A stretch of 64,000 bases of DNA, taken from positions 150,048-214,047 of the forward strand of contig JAFSPA010000012.1 of assembly GCA_017443145.1 (NCBI GenBank), given 5' to 3'. This stretch comes from Paludibacteraceae bacterium (GTDB lineage Bacteria; Bacteroidota; Bacteroidia; Bacteroidales; Paludibacteraceae). The position numbers were made by a program, and so were the translations under genes. The notes beneath the pieces are model-generated. The model was not told the DNA's origin. It did no database searches and saw nothing but the letters and a program-made list of their open reading frames with translations. Positions 25,069 through 32,618 of the stretch are shown here, piece by piece; position 1 is the stretch's first letter, and each line of letters starts with the position of its first letter.

Positions 25069-25989
25069 ATGAAAAAAGCGTCACCTTACATAGCAGTTAT
25101 CATCGCCATGCTCATTTGGGCAGGGTCGGGAATAGCCGTGAAAGCGGCATTGGAGTCGTTTGCTCCGTTGATGCTGGTGATGACGCGGTTTACGATAGGT
25201 GTACTGCTGATGTGCTGCTTCGGACTTGTGGCGAATAGGGCAGCAAGGGAAGATTCGATTCTGCGGCTACAGAAAGTGGACAAGCAGGATATCTGGCTGT
25301 TTGTTTTAGGCGGTGTTTTTCAGCCTTTTCTGTATTTCATCTTGGAGACTTACAGTTACGATGCCTTTGCGACGCCCACTATCGCTGAAGCGTTTCTAAG
25401 CACCAATCCGCTGATAGCACCAATCTTCGCGTGGATATTCCTGCGCGAACGGGTGACAGGCTGGAATATTGCGGGAATACTTATTTCGACAGCGGGTATG
25501 GTGATGCTGGTGCTGGCAGGAAGTGAGAGTTTTGCGATGGGGAATATATGGGGTGTGCCGCTTGCGATTGTAACTGTCTGTATGGCAGTGGGTTACTCGA
25601 TTATACTGAAGAAGATACCGGCTAAATACAGTGCACTAACGATTGTTTTCTGGGTGCAGCTGACGGGACTCGTGTTGTTCTATATTCTGGCAGCAGGTAA
25701 GGCACTTGTCTATCCGGAAACACAATGGTTCACGACGATTACTCCAGCGGCTGTGGAAGGCGTGATGTATCTGGCTGTTTTGTCCAGTGTGGCAGCGTTT
25801 ATATTGTTCTGCTACAGCGTGCGATTTATCGGCGTGACGAAGGCCAATATCTTCAACAATATCCGACCAGTTTTCACGGCATTGATTATGCTTCTTTTGT
25901 TCGGAGAACAACTGCCGCTTTGGAAGTGGGTTGGTATCGGAATTATTGTTTTAGGCTTATTTATATGTCAAAAACATAGAAAAAAGTAA
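25069..25989 (+). CDS. DMT superfamily (EamA) transporter
   Basis: A 306-residue polytopic protein with ten hydrophobic segments arranged as two EamA repeats. The first starts YIAVIIAMLIWAGSGIAVKAAL and has FLSTNPLIAPIFAWIFLRERVT; the second has VTKANIFNNIRPVFTALIMLLLFGE, both typical of the family. It is predicted to move a small metabolite across the inner membrane; the substrate is unknown. It precedes the steroid-reductase operon, which has its own promoter. Confidence 0.9.
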   Translation: MKKASPYIAVIIAMLIWAGSGIAVKAALESFAPLMLVMTRFTIGVLLMCCFGLVANRAAREDSILRLQKVDKQDIWLFVLGGVFQPFLYFILETYSYDAFATPTIAEAFLSTNPLIAPIFAWIFLRERVTGWNIAGILISTAGMVMLVLAGSESFAMGNIWGVPLAIVTVCMAVGYSIILKKIPAKYSALTIVFWVQLTGLVLFYILAAGKALVYPETQWFTTITPAAVEGVMYLAVLSSVAAFILFCYSVRFIGVTKANIFNNIRPVFTALIMLLLFGEQLPLWKWVGIGIIVLGLFICQKHRKK

Positions 25990-26005
25990 CATTTTTTAAG
26001 ATTTC

Positions 26006-26037
26006 TTTGGTCATGTCGTAAATAAGTTGTATTTTTG
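26006..26037 (+). promoter_or_regulatory. Promoter of the steroid-reductase-like operon
   Basis: TTTG (26006-26009), 20 nt, TATTTTTG (26030-26037), 18 nt before ATG 26056. Confidence 0.72.
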
Positions 26038-26055
26038 CGAGCTAATTATTTGGAA

Positions 26056-26862
26056 ATGCTTATGCAACAATTTATTTACTCCGACTTAACTTCGTTTTAT
26101 AACTTTCTTTTCATCATTGCTGTTATCGGCTTGGTGATTTTTGTAACGTTGTATTATGTGGATGCCGGTTACGGCAAGATGCGCTCTGAGAAATGGGGAC
26201 CTGCTATCAATAATAAGATTGGTTGGTTCTTGATGGAGATGCCTGTTTTCTTGATTGTGCTGTATCTGTGGGCCATTTCGCCGTATACGGTGACGCGGCA
26301 TGCTCCTTACTGGGTGTTCCTGCTCATTTTTGAGTTCCACTATTTCCAGCGCTCGTTTATTTTCCCGTTTATACTGAAGGGCAAAGGACAGATGCCAATC
26401 ATTATTATGCTGTTGTCGGTTATTTGGAATCTCATGAACGGATATATTCAGGGTTTTTGGCTGTTCCATTTGGCTCCGAAGTACTATCCTGAGCTTTATA
26501 CGATAGACTGGCTGTATGACCCGCGCTTTATTATCGGTACGATAATATTCATTACCGGTTGGATAATCAATATGCACTCCGACCATGTGATTCGTAATCT
26601 GCGCAAGCCGGGTGATACGAACCATTATTTGCCGAAAAAAGGCTTGTATAAATACGTTACCAGTGCCAATTATCTCGGCGAGATTACCGAGTGGTTTGGC
26701 TTTGCCATCTTGACATGGTCGTTTGCAGGACTGCTGTTCTGGTGGTTCTCATGCTGCAACCTCGTTCCGCGTGCTAACTCCATCTATCACAAGTATGAGC
26801 AGGAGTTCCCGAATGAGTTCGACCGCAAGAAGTTGAAGAGAATAATTCCATTTATCTATTGA
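26056..26862 (+). CDS. 3-oxo-5-alpha-steroid 4-dehydrogenase (steroid 5-alpha-reductase) family protein
   Basis: A 268-residue membrane protein (ATG 26062 is an alternative start). The C-terminal half has the marks of the SRD5A family: MNGYIQGFWL, INMHSDHVIRNLRKPGDT, KKGLYKYVTSANYLGEITEWFGFAILTWS and a C-terminal RANSIYHKYEQEFP...IPFIY. Family members use NADPH to reduce the 4,5 double bond of 3-oxo-delta-4 steroids to the 5-alpha form. It is followed after 1 nt by a flavin-dependent enoyl reductase and then an SDR, a set known from gut Bacteroidales that reduce the A ring of bile acids or steroid hormones. The substrate here is inference. Confidence 0.88.
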   Translation: MLMQQFIYSDLTSFYNFLFIIAVIGLVIFVTLYYVDAGYGKMRSEKWGPAINNKIGWFLMEMPVFLIVLYLWAISPYTVTRHAPYWVFLLIFEFHYFQRSFIFPFILKGKGQMPIIIMLLSVIWNLMNGYIQGFWLFHLAPKYYPELYTIDWLYDPRFIIGTIIFITGWIINMHSDHVIRNLRKPGDTNHYLPKKGLYKYVTSANYLGEITEWFGFAILTWSFAGLLFWWFSCCNLVPRANSIYHKYEQEFPNEFDRKKLKRIIPFIY

Positions 26863-26863
26863 T

Positions 26864-28138
26864 ATGAATAAGTTATTTACCCCTTACAAACTTGGACCTA
26901 TAACACTGCGGAACAGATTTATTCGTTCCGCAGCGTTTGAGAATATGTGTACGGCCAATATGCCGTCGCAGATGTTAGAAGATTATCATGTGTCTGTAGC
27001 ACATGGCGGAGTAGGTATGACCACAGTTGCTTACTGTGCTGTTGACCTGAGTGGTGTGTCGTTTGACGGACAGCTGTATGTTCGTGACGAGGCTCTTCCG
27101 GGCTTGAAGAAACTCACAGACGCTGTGCATGCCGAAGGCGCGAAAGCGAGCATCCAACTTGGTCACTGCGGCAATATGACGCATATTAGTACGTGCCATT
27201 GTATGCCTGTTTCGGCTTCCAACGGCTTCAACCTCTATTCGCCGACTATCCACCGTCGTCTTAAAGTGGCGGAGATAAAAGCGCTGGTGAAGAAGTTCGG
27301 CGAGGCAGTGGATTTCTGCCGCGAGGCGGGATTCGATTGCGTTGAGATTCACGCAGGTCACGCGTATTTGATATCACAGTTTATCAGTCCGCGCACGAAC
27401 CATCGTCATGACGAGTACGGAGGCAGCTTTGAGAATCGTGTTCGCTTCCTTAATGAAGTGCTGGACGAAGTGATGAAGCACGCTGGAAAAGATATGGCAG
27501 TAGTCGTTAAGACCAATATGTGGGACGATTGCTGGCACGGTTCGGATATCGAGGAAGGCATAAAGGTCGCAAAAGAGATTGCCAAACATAAAGTGCATGG
27601 AATCGTTCTGTCCGGCGGTACAGTAAGTCGTTCGCCGATGACCATTCTGCGTGCTGCAATGCCGATTAATACGTTGGCGCACTATATGCCGGGCAAGATG
27701 TGGTGGCTCAAGGCCGCGTTGCATATTCCGTTCGTTGGAGCTATTATGACGCCGACACAGCCGTTCAAAGAACTCTATTTCATGGAACAGGCCAAACGCT
27801 TCCAAGAGGCTATTAAGGATGTGCCGCTGATTTATGTTGGTGGTGTGCAATCGGGCGATAACTGCCAGACTATCATGGACGAAGGCTTCGAACTCTTCCA
27901 ATTGGCACACGTGCTGATTAAAGATCCGGACTTCGTTAACCATGTGAAGGAGAATCCGCATTATCATGCAGGTTGTGGACGTTCGAACTACTGCGTAGGG
28001 CGTATGTACTCCAAGGAAATGAAATGCCACGAGTGCGTAGAGCGCGACGGCGAAAAAATACCTAATTGCCTCAAACGCGAGATTACCAAACTCGAGAAAC
28101 AGGCGAAAGAAGCAAACGAAAGACAGAAGAAATGTTAG
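26864..28138 (+). CDS. NADH:flavin oxidoreductase, old-yellow-enzyme family (5-beta-reductase-like)
   Basis: A 424-residue TIM-barrel flavoprotein. It begins LFTPYKLGPITLRNRFIRSA, has the active-site block EIHAGHAYLISQFISPRTN and HDEYGGSFENRVRF, and ends with a Cys-rich segment (CGRSNYCVGRMYSKEMKCHEC, then NC) that may hold an Fe-S cluster as in BaiCD-type enzymes. The long FAD/NADH domain of BaiCD is absent, since the protein stops at 424. Enzymes of this type reduce the delta-4 bond of 3-oxo steroids to 5-beta forms. Start codon 1 nt after the upstream stop; its end overlaps the SDR start by 7 nt. Confidence 0.87.
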   Translation: MNKLFTPYKLGPITLRNRFIRSAAFENMCTANMPSQMLEDYHVSVAHGGVGMTTVAYCAVDLSGVSFDGQLYVRDEALPGLKKLTDAVHAEGAKASIQLGHCGNMTHISTCHCMPVSASNGFNLYSPTIHRRLKVAEIKALVKKFGEAVDFCREAGFDCVEIHAGHAYLISQFISPRTNHRHDEYGGSFENRVRFLNEVLDEVMKHAGKDMAVVVKTNMWDDCWHGSDIEEGIKVAKEIAKHKVHGIVLSGGTVSRSPMTILRAAMPINTLAHYMPGKMWWLKAALHIPFVGAIMTPTQPFKELYFMEQAKRFQEAIKDVPLIYVGGVQSGDNCQTIMDEGFELFQLAHVLIKDPDFVNHVKENPHYHAGCGRSNYCVGRMYSKEMKCHECVERDGEKIPNCLKREITKLEKQAKEANERQKKC

Positions 28139-28956
28139 CATTAGTTACAGGCGCATCGAGTGGAATTGGGTTGCAGTATGCTACCCAGCTCGCGCGCGAT
28201 TATCATACTGATTTACTCCTCGTTTCCAATCAGGAGAAAGAGTTACAGCAAGTGGCAAAGGACTTGGCTGCGCAATACAACGTCAAGACCATCGCTAAGT
28301 ATGCCGATTTGAGCAAACCCGATTCCGCAGAGGAACTGTTCGCTTACTGCAAGGAGAACAAACTGGATGTCGATATCCTTATCAACAACGCGGGAGTATT
28401 CTTCTTCAATCCGTATTGTGACACCGATATGAAGCGTATTGAACTTATGCTCAATCTCCACGTCGTGACGGTTGCCAAACTGACTCGTCTGTTCGGCGAA
28501 GAAATGGCAAAGCGCGAGAAACCGACTTCGGAGGAGCGTCCGCTTAAGCATCGTAAGAGACAGAAAGGTTACATCCTTAATATGTCGTCTATGTCAGCTT
28601 GGATGGCGATGCCGGGTATTCAGACTTATAATGCCACTAAGGCTTTTATCTATAACTTCTCCAAGTCTGTTTGGTACGAACTTAAGCCGAAGGGCGTTTA
28701 TGTGACCGTCATGGCTCCGGGAGCAGTAGATACGGCTTTGTTCGGCTTGGCACCTAATCTGCGTAAACTGGCTGTAGCGCTCACCGTTAGTATCCGTCCG
28801 GAGAAATTGGTTAAGAAAGCGTTGCGCAAGCTCTTCCGCGGTAAGAAAGCTTCCACACCGGGTTTCATCAACTGGCTCTCTACACCTATGTTGAAGCATA
28901 CACCGGACTGGGCACTCTTCTTCGCTCAAAAGAAACTTGCCAAGTTCCAGCATTAA
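28132..28956 (+). CDS. Short-chain dehydrogenase/reductase (hydroxysteroid dehydrogenase candidate)
   Basis: A 274-residue classical SDR. Cofactor site VTGASSGIG at residues 5-13, NNAG near 87-90, catalytic Ser in NMSSMSAWM and YNATK with the Tyr/Lys pair near 165, then APGAVDT. The start ATG 28132 lies 7 nt inside the end of the flavoprotein gene. In clusters with 5-alpha- and 5-beta-reductases such SDRs act at the 3-hydroxyl of bile acids. The sequence alone does not decide 3-alpha or 3-beta specificity, or whether the substrate is a steroid at all. Confidence 0.88.
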   Translation: MLALVTGASSGIGLQYATQLARDYHTDLLLVSNQEKELQQVAKDLAAQYNVKTIAKYADLSKPDSAEELFAYCKENKLDVDILINNAGVFFFNPYCDTDMKRIELMLNLHVVTVAKLTRLFGEEMAKREKPTSEERPLKHRKRQKGYILNMSSMSAWMAMPGIQTYNATKAFIYNFSKSVWYELKPKGVYVTVMAPGAVDTALFGLAPNLRKLAVALTVSIRPEKLVKKALRKLFRGKKASTPGFINWLSTPMLKHTPDWALFFAQKKLAKFQH

Positions 28957-28957
28957 T

Positions 28958-29674
28958 ATGTATTTGTTTTATACACCGGAGATAGTCGGAAGTAAGGAAG
29001 AGGTTGGTAAGACCTATTGTCTGGATGCGGAAGAGTCGGGGCATTGTGTTCGTGTGTTGCGATACGACCGAGGTGATGAGATTCTGCTGACTAATGGTCA
29101 GGGGATGACATACACCGCGGAGATAACGAATCCGAATCCTAAGCGTTGCGAGTTCCGCGTGCTGACGGCTGAACGGCAAGCGAAGCACCATAGTAACTAT
29201 ATCCACATTGCTCTTGCTCCGACAAAAAACATAGAGCGGGTAGAGTGGTTCGTGGAGAAGTGTACGGAGATTGGTGTGGACGAGATAACGCTGTTGTCGT
29301 GCCGTTTTTCGGAGCGTAAACAGTTGCGGTTGGACAGACTGCAGAAGATTATACTCTCTGCTGCCAAACAGTCTCTGACGCCTTATCTGCCGAAGTTGAA
29401 CGAGCTGACGGACTGCGCGGAGTTTATCCGCGGGGCAAAGGAAGAGACGCGGTTTATAGCGCATTGCTACAAAGAGGATAAGCGGGAGTTGCGAAGCGAG
29501 CTTGTTCCGGGCAAGAGTGTAGTGGTGATGATTGGTCCGGAGGGCGATTTCAGCGAGCAGGAGATAGCGGCAGCGCTTGAACATGGTTTTGTGCCGGTGA
29601 GTCTGGGCGAAAGTCGGTTGCGGACGGAAACAGCAGGAATAGTGGCTTGCCATATCTGCAACCTCTTTAGTTGA
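28958..29674 (+). CDS. rsmE: 16S rRNA (uracil1498-N3)-methyltransferase
   Basis: A 238-residue SPOUT-class methyltransferase. Seen are ALAPTKNIERVEWFVEKCTEIGVDEI, CRFSERKQLRLDRLQKIILSAAKQ, and the knot region GPEGDFSEQEI with SLGESRLRTETAG. ATG 28958 lies 1 nt after the SDR stop, so it is at least partly transcribed with the steroid-reductase set; the link is probably not functional. Confidence 0.95.
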   Translation: MYLFYTPEIVGSKEEVGKTYCLDAEESGHCVRVLRYDRGDEILLTNGQGMTYTAEITNPNPKRCEFRVLTAERQAKHHSNYIHIALAPTKNIERVEWFVEKCTEIGVDEITLLSCRFSERKQLRLDRLQKIILSAAKQSLTPYLPKLNELTDCAEFIRGAKEETRFIAHCYKEDKRELRSELVPGKSVVVMIGPEGDFSEQEIAAALEHGFVPVSLGESRLRTETAGIVACHICNLFS

Positions 29675-29692
29675 AAAGCGAAAACTGAAAAG
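29672..29692. repeat. 7-bp spacer repeat between rsmE and the PAP2 gene
   Basis: TGAAAAG, CGAAAAC, TGAAAAG in perfect 7-bp phase; the first unit starts at the rsmE stop codon. Confidence 0.7.
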
Positions 29693-30294
29693 TGAATGAA
29701 CTTATTCAAATAGATCAATCGTGGTTGCTTGCCATTAATGGCGCACATTGTGAGGCGATGGACCAAGTGATGTGGTACATCAGTCAGGCGTGGATATGGA
29801 TACCGCTGTATGCGTTGTTGATAGGCCTTCTGGTGTGGCGATTTGGCTGGAAGCGGGGACTATTGTATACGCTGGCTTTAGTGGCAGCCGTAGGGTTGAG
29901 TGATTGGGTGTCCTCGGGCTTGATAAAACATTGGGTATGTAGGCCTCGTCCGACGCATGAACCGGCGTTAGAAGGTCTGGTGCATATCGTGAATGGCTAC
30001 GTCGGCGGCCAATACGGTTTTGTGAGCTCGCATGCTGCAAATACCGCATCTTTAGCGGTTTTATTCGGTCTTATCTGGAATAAAATAAACCACCAAGGAT
30101 GGTGGTTGATGGTCTATGTAGTAGTGAATTGCTACAGTCGGATGTACTTAGGAGTACATTATCCGGGAGATATAGTAGGAGGTTTGGTAGTCGGAACGGT
30201 TATTGCGCTATTGGTTTACGTGCTGCTGAATCAGGTCGAGCGGGTGCGAAAGTTGCGTGTGGATGGCGCGGACAGTCAGGTTTGCGGTTCATAA
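29692..30294 (+). CDS. PAP2 family phosphatase
   Basis: A 200-residue membrane protein with about five hydrophobic segments. The three PAP2 motifs are KHWVCRPRP, SSHAAN and SRMYLGVHYPGDIVGG, with catalytic His residues in the second and third. It probably removes phosphate from a lipid such as undecaprenyl or phosphatidylglycerol phosphate. The start is GTG 29692; the nearby ATG at 29696 is out of frame. Its last 95 nt overlap the convergent gene at 30200. Confidence 0.88.
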   Translation: MNELIQIDQSWLLAINGAHCEAMDQVMWYISQAWIWIPLYALLIGLLVWRFGWKRGLLYTLALVAAVGLSDWVSSGLIKHWVCRPRPTHEPALEGLVHIVNGYVGGQYGFVSSHAANTASLAVLFGLIWNKINHQGWWLMVYVVVNCYSRMYLGVHYPGDIVGGLVVGTVIALLVYVLLNQVERVRKLRVDGADSQVCGS

Positions 30295-30595
30295 ATCGGT
30301 CGTACTGCTCAGGCGTAACAACACCTTTAATCTCCTCGAGGAAGAGGTACATACCTTGTAGTTCCTCGGCACGGGATTGGCCTTGCATCCGGCGCTTGTT
30401 ATGGCGAAGATTGATGCGATAGATAGAGTCGATAGCCAATGAATCGGTAAGACCCAATTCGCGGATAAGCATATACGTCTGCTTACGCGCCATCTCTTCG
30501 GGAGTGCGTTGTGGCATATCTTTCGGGACTGGTGGCTGTGCATTAGCAGCAGCAGCAAGCGCCAAGAGTATAAAAACGAGATAGAGGTGTTTCAT
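30200..30595 (-). CDS. DUF4890-like secreted protein
   Basis: A 131-residue protein with a signal peptide (LYLVFILLALAAAANA-Q) and a helical Arg/Glu/Met-rich body (RTPEEMARKQTYMLIRELGLTDSL), as in DUF4890 and Spy/CpxP-like periplasmic proteins. ATG 30595 is chosen as it begins the signal peptide. The 3' end overlaps the convergent PAP2 gene by 95 nt, an unusually long overlap. Function unknown; a chaperone-like role would be inference. Confidence 0.72.
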   Translation of the reverse strand: MKHLYLVFILLALAAAANAQPPVPKDMPQRTPEEMARKQTYMLIRELGLTDSLAIDSIYRINLRHNKRRMQGQSRAEELQGMYLFLEEIKGVVTPEQYDRFMNRKPDCPRHPHATFAPARPDSAARKPIAQ

Positions 30596-30658
30596 ACACC
30601 CTAATCCTAACAAAAATTGTGCCAGAAAGGGCATAAAAGGAAAAATGGTTAAATATTG

Positions 30659-31879
30659 ATGCGTTTTGAACGATTTATAGCAGAGCGTTTGTATTTCGAG
30701 CAGGCCCGTGAAGGCCGTTCGTCCCGTCCCGCTGTACGTGTGGCATTAGCCGGACTGATTATCGGCGTGATGGTGATGATAGTGACGGTGTGCGTGGTGG
30801 TGGGCTTTAAGCAGACCGTGACGGATAAAGTGGTAGGTTTTGCGGCGCATCTGCGCGTGGTGAACTTCGAGAATAACAACACGTTTGAGTTGAGCCCGAT
30901 TGTTGTGCCAGACTCTATGCTGCAGTCGCTAAGCCATTTGCCGCATATAGAGAGCGTGAATACATTCGTGACGAAGCCGGGAATACTGAAAACGGACGAG
31001 GCTTTTCAGGGCATCGTGTTCAAGGGTACAACGTATTGGAGCTATTTTGCGGATAACCTGATAGAGGGCAAGTTGCCGGATAAAGAGAACGAGGTAGTGC
31101 TGTCTCATCGGCTGTGCGAGTTGCTGAAGTTGGGTGTAGGCGATGCGGTAATGAGCTATTTCGTGGGGGAGAGTGTGCGCGTTCGCAAGTTCGTTGTGTG
31201 CGGTATCTACCGTACGGGCTTTACGGACTTCGACGAGCGTTTCGTGCTCGGTAAGATGGAGGTGGTGCGTCGTTTGAACGGCTGGAGTGACGACGAGGTG
31301 TCGGGAATAGAACTGCGGGTGGATAATCTGCGCAACCTATACGAGGCTTCGGATTATGTCTTTTTTGCAACAGCTAACCGCTTTGACGATAAAGGTAACG
31401 GGTACTATATGGAGACTATGGAACAACTGAACCCACAGGTGTTCTCCTGGCTGGATCTGTTGGACGCTAATGTGGTGATAATCATCCTGTTGATGCTTGC
31501 TGTGTTGGGCTTTAATATCATCTCGGGACTGATTATCTTGATTCTGGACTCGATACAGTTAGTCGGAGTGCTGAAGGCCTTAGGCGCAACGAATAAGCAG
31601 GTGCGCGGCGTGTTTATTACGCAAGGCGTAATGTTGATAGGCAAGGGAATGATTTGGGGCAATGTGCTCGGTCTGGCGTTGTGTGCGATACAGTATTTCG
31701 GACATATTCTGCCGCTGGATGCTGCAACGTATTACGTGAACTACGTGCCGATATCTTTCCCGATAGGCTGGTTATTGCTACTGAATGCTGGAACACTCCT
31801 TGTCTCAACATTGATTCTGCTGGCACCAAGTGCTATCATAACAAAAATCTCACCAGCCGAAGTGATGAGATTTGAGTAA
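30659..31879 (+). CDS. LolE/FtsX-type ABC transporter permease
   Basis: A 406-residue permease. N-terminal membrane segment near residues 28-50, a large periplasmic domain (about 50-270), then three membrane segments (275-400) and the C-terminal ISPAEVMRFE that is typical of MacB/LolC-like permeases. In Bacteroidota such proteins are annotated as lipoprotein-releasing system permeases. No ATPase gene lies beside it. The start ATG 30659 follows a TTG codon. Confidence 0.87.
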   Translation: MRFERFIAERLYFEQAREGRSSRPAVRVALAGLIIGVMVMIVTVCVVVGFKQTVTDKVVGFAAHLRVVNFENNNTFELSPIVVPDSMLQSLSHLPHIESVNTFVTKPGILKTDEAFQGIVFKGTTYWSYFADNLIEGKLPDKENEVVLSHRLCELLKLGVGDAVMSYFVGESVRVRKFVVCGIYRTGFTDFDERFVLGKMEVVRRLNGWSDDEVSGIELRVDNLRNLYEASDYVFFATANRFDDKGNGYYMETMEQLNPQVFSWLDLLDANVVIIILLMLAVLGFNIISGLIILILDSIQLVGVLKALGATNKQVRGVFITQGVMLIGKGMIWGNVLGLALCAIQYFGHILPLDAATYYVNYVPISFPIGWLLLLNAGTLLVSTLILLAPSAIITKISPAEVMRFE

Positions 31880-31914
31880 CGGTTATGGGTTACCGGTTAC
31901 CGGTTATAGGTTAG
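31880..31914. repeat. 7-bp spacer repeat
   Basis: Five heptamers between the convergent permease and batE genes: CGGTTAT, GGGTTAC, CGGTTAC, CGGTTAT, AGGTTAG. Confidence 0.85.
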
Positions 31915-32618
31915 ATTCTTTCTAACGAGCTGAGTTTCATCCAGCCGACGTTATTTCCGACATGTATATTACACCATTCGCCGAGGGTCTCGTGAATGAT
32001 GACCTTTGTGCCTTCGTGTAGCGTAAAGAGTTCTGTTCCGGAACGGTCCGGCGAAGCCTTAACGTTAACAATACCCTGCGTGATAATAGCCTCTGCACGG
32101 TTATTGTCTCTGCTATGCAGGCTGCCGGCGTTGGCACAGGCGCATATTGAAATGAAGAGTGCTACGAGCCCCGAATAGAAAGCCGTCTTGCGTAGCCACT
32201 GTTCCTTACTGAGCGCAAAGAGTAGGGCTCCGATAAGCACGATGAGGAAGCTTATGATACTAAGTATCATCCACGTCGTTTCGCGCATCGTGTTACGGAT
32301 GGACTGAAGCCAATTCTTGATGAAGAACATCTGGTTGTCTTCCACATTATCGATGATACGACTCTGCGCAAAAGCGAGGTTGTACTTGGCATCCTTATTG
32401 CGCGGGTCGAGACGCAAGCAGCGCTCGTAGGCCAGAATAGCCTGCGCGAGTTCGTCCTGCTTGAAGTAGGCATTGCCTAAGTTGTAGTATGCCTCGGAAT
32501 TCGGCTGCTCGGCAATAATTTGTTCATAAGCCTGCGCAGCTTCGGCGTAGTTCCCATCAGAATACAACTGATTGGCGTCAGCAAATAACGTGGAAAGGAT
32601 TATCAGTAGCAGTTTCAT
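31911..32618 (-). CDS. batE: BatE, TPR and SH3-like domain protein
   Basis: A 235-residue protein: signal-like N-terminus, TPR repeats (residues 13-95, with AEAAQAYEQIIAEQPNSEAYYNLGNAYFK), two membrane segments (about 118-165), and a C-terminal bacterial SH3-like domain (VNVKASPDRSGTELFTLHEGTKV). This is the BatE layout of the Bat aerotolerance operon. Start overlaps the batD stop by 4 nt. Confidence 0.88.
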   Translation of the reverse strand: MKLLLIILSTLFADANQLYSDGNYAEAAQAYEQIIAEQPNSEAYYNLGNAYFKQDELAQAILAYERCLRLDPRNKDAKYNLAFAQSRIIDNVEDNQMFFIKNWLQSIRNTMRETTWMILSIISFLIVLIGALLFALSKEQWLRKTAFYSGLVALFISICACANAGSLHSRDNNRAEAIITQGIVNVKASPDRSGTELFTLHEGTKVIIHETLGEWCNIHVGNNVGWMKLSSLERI

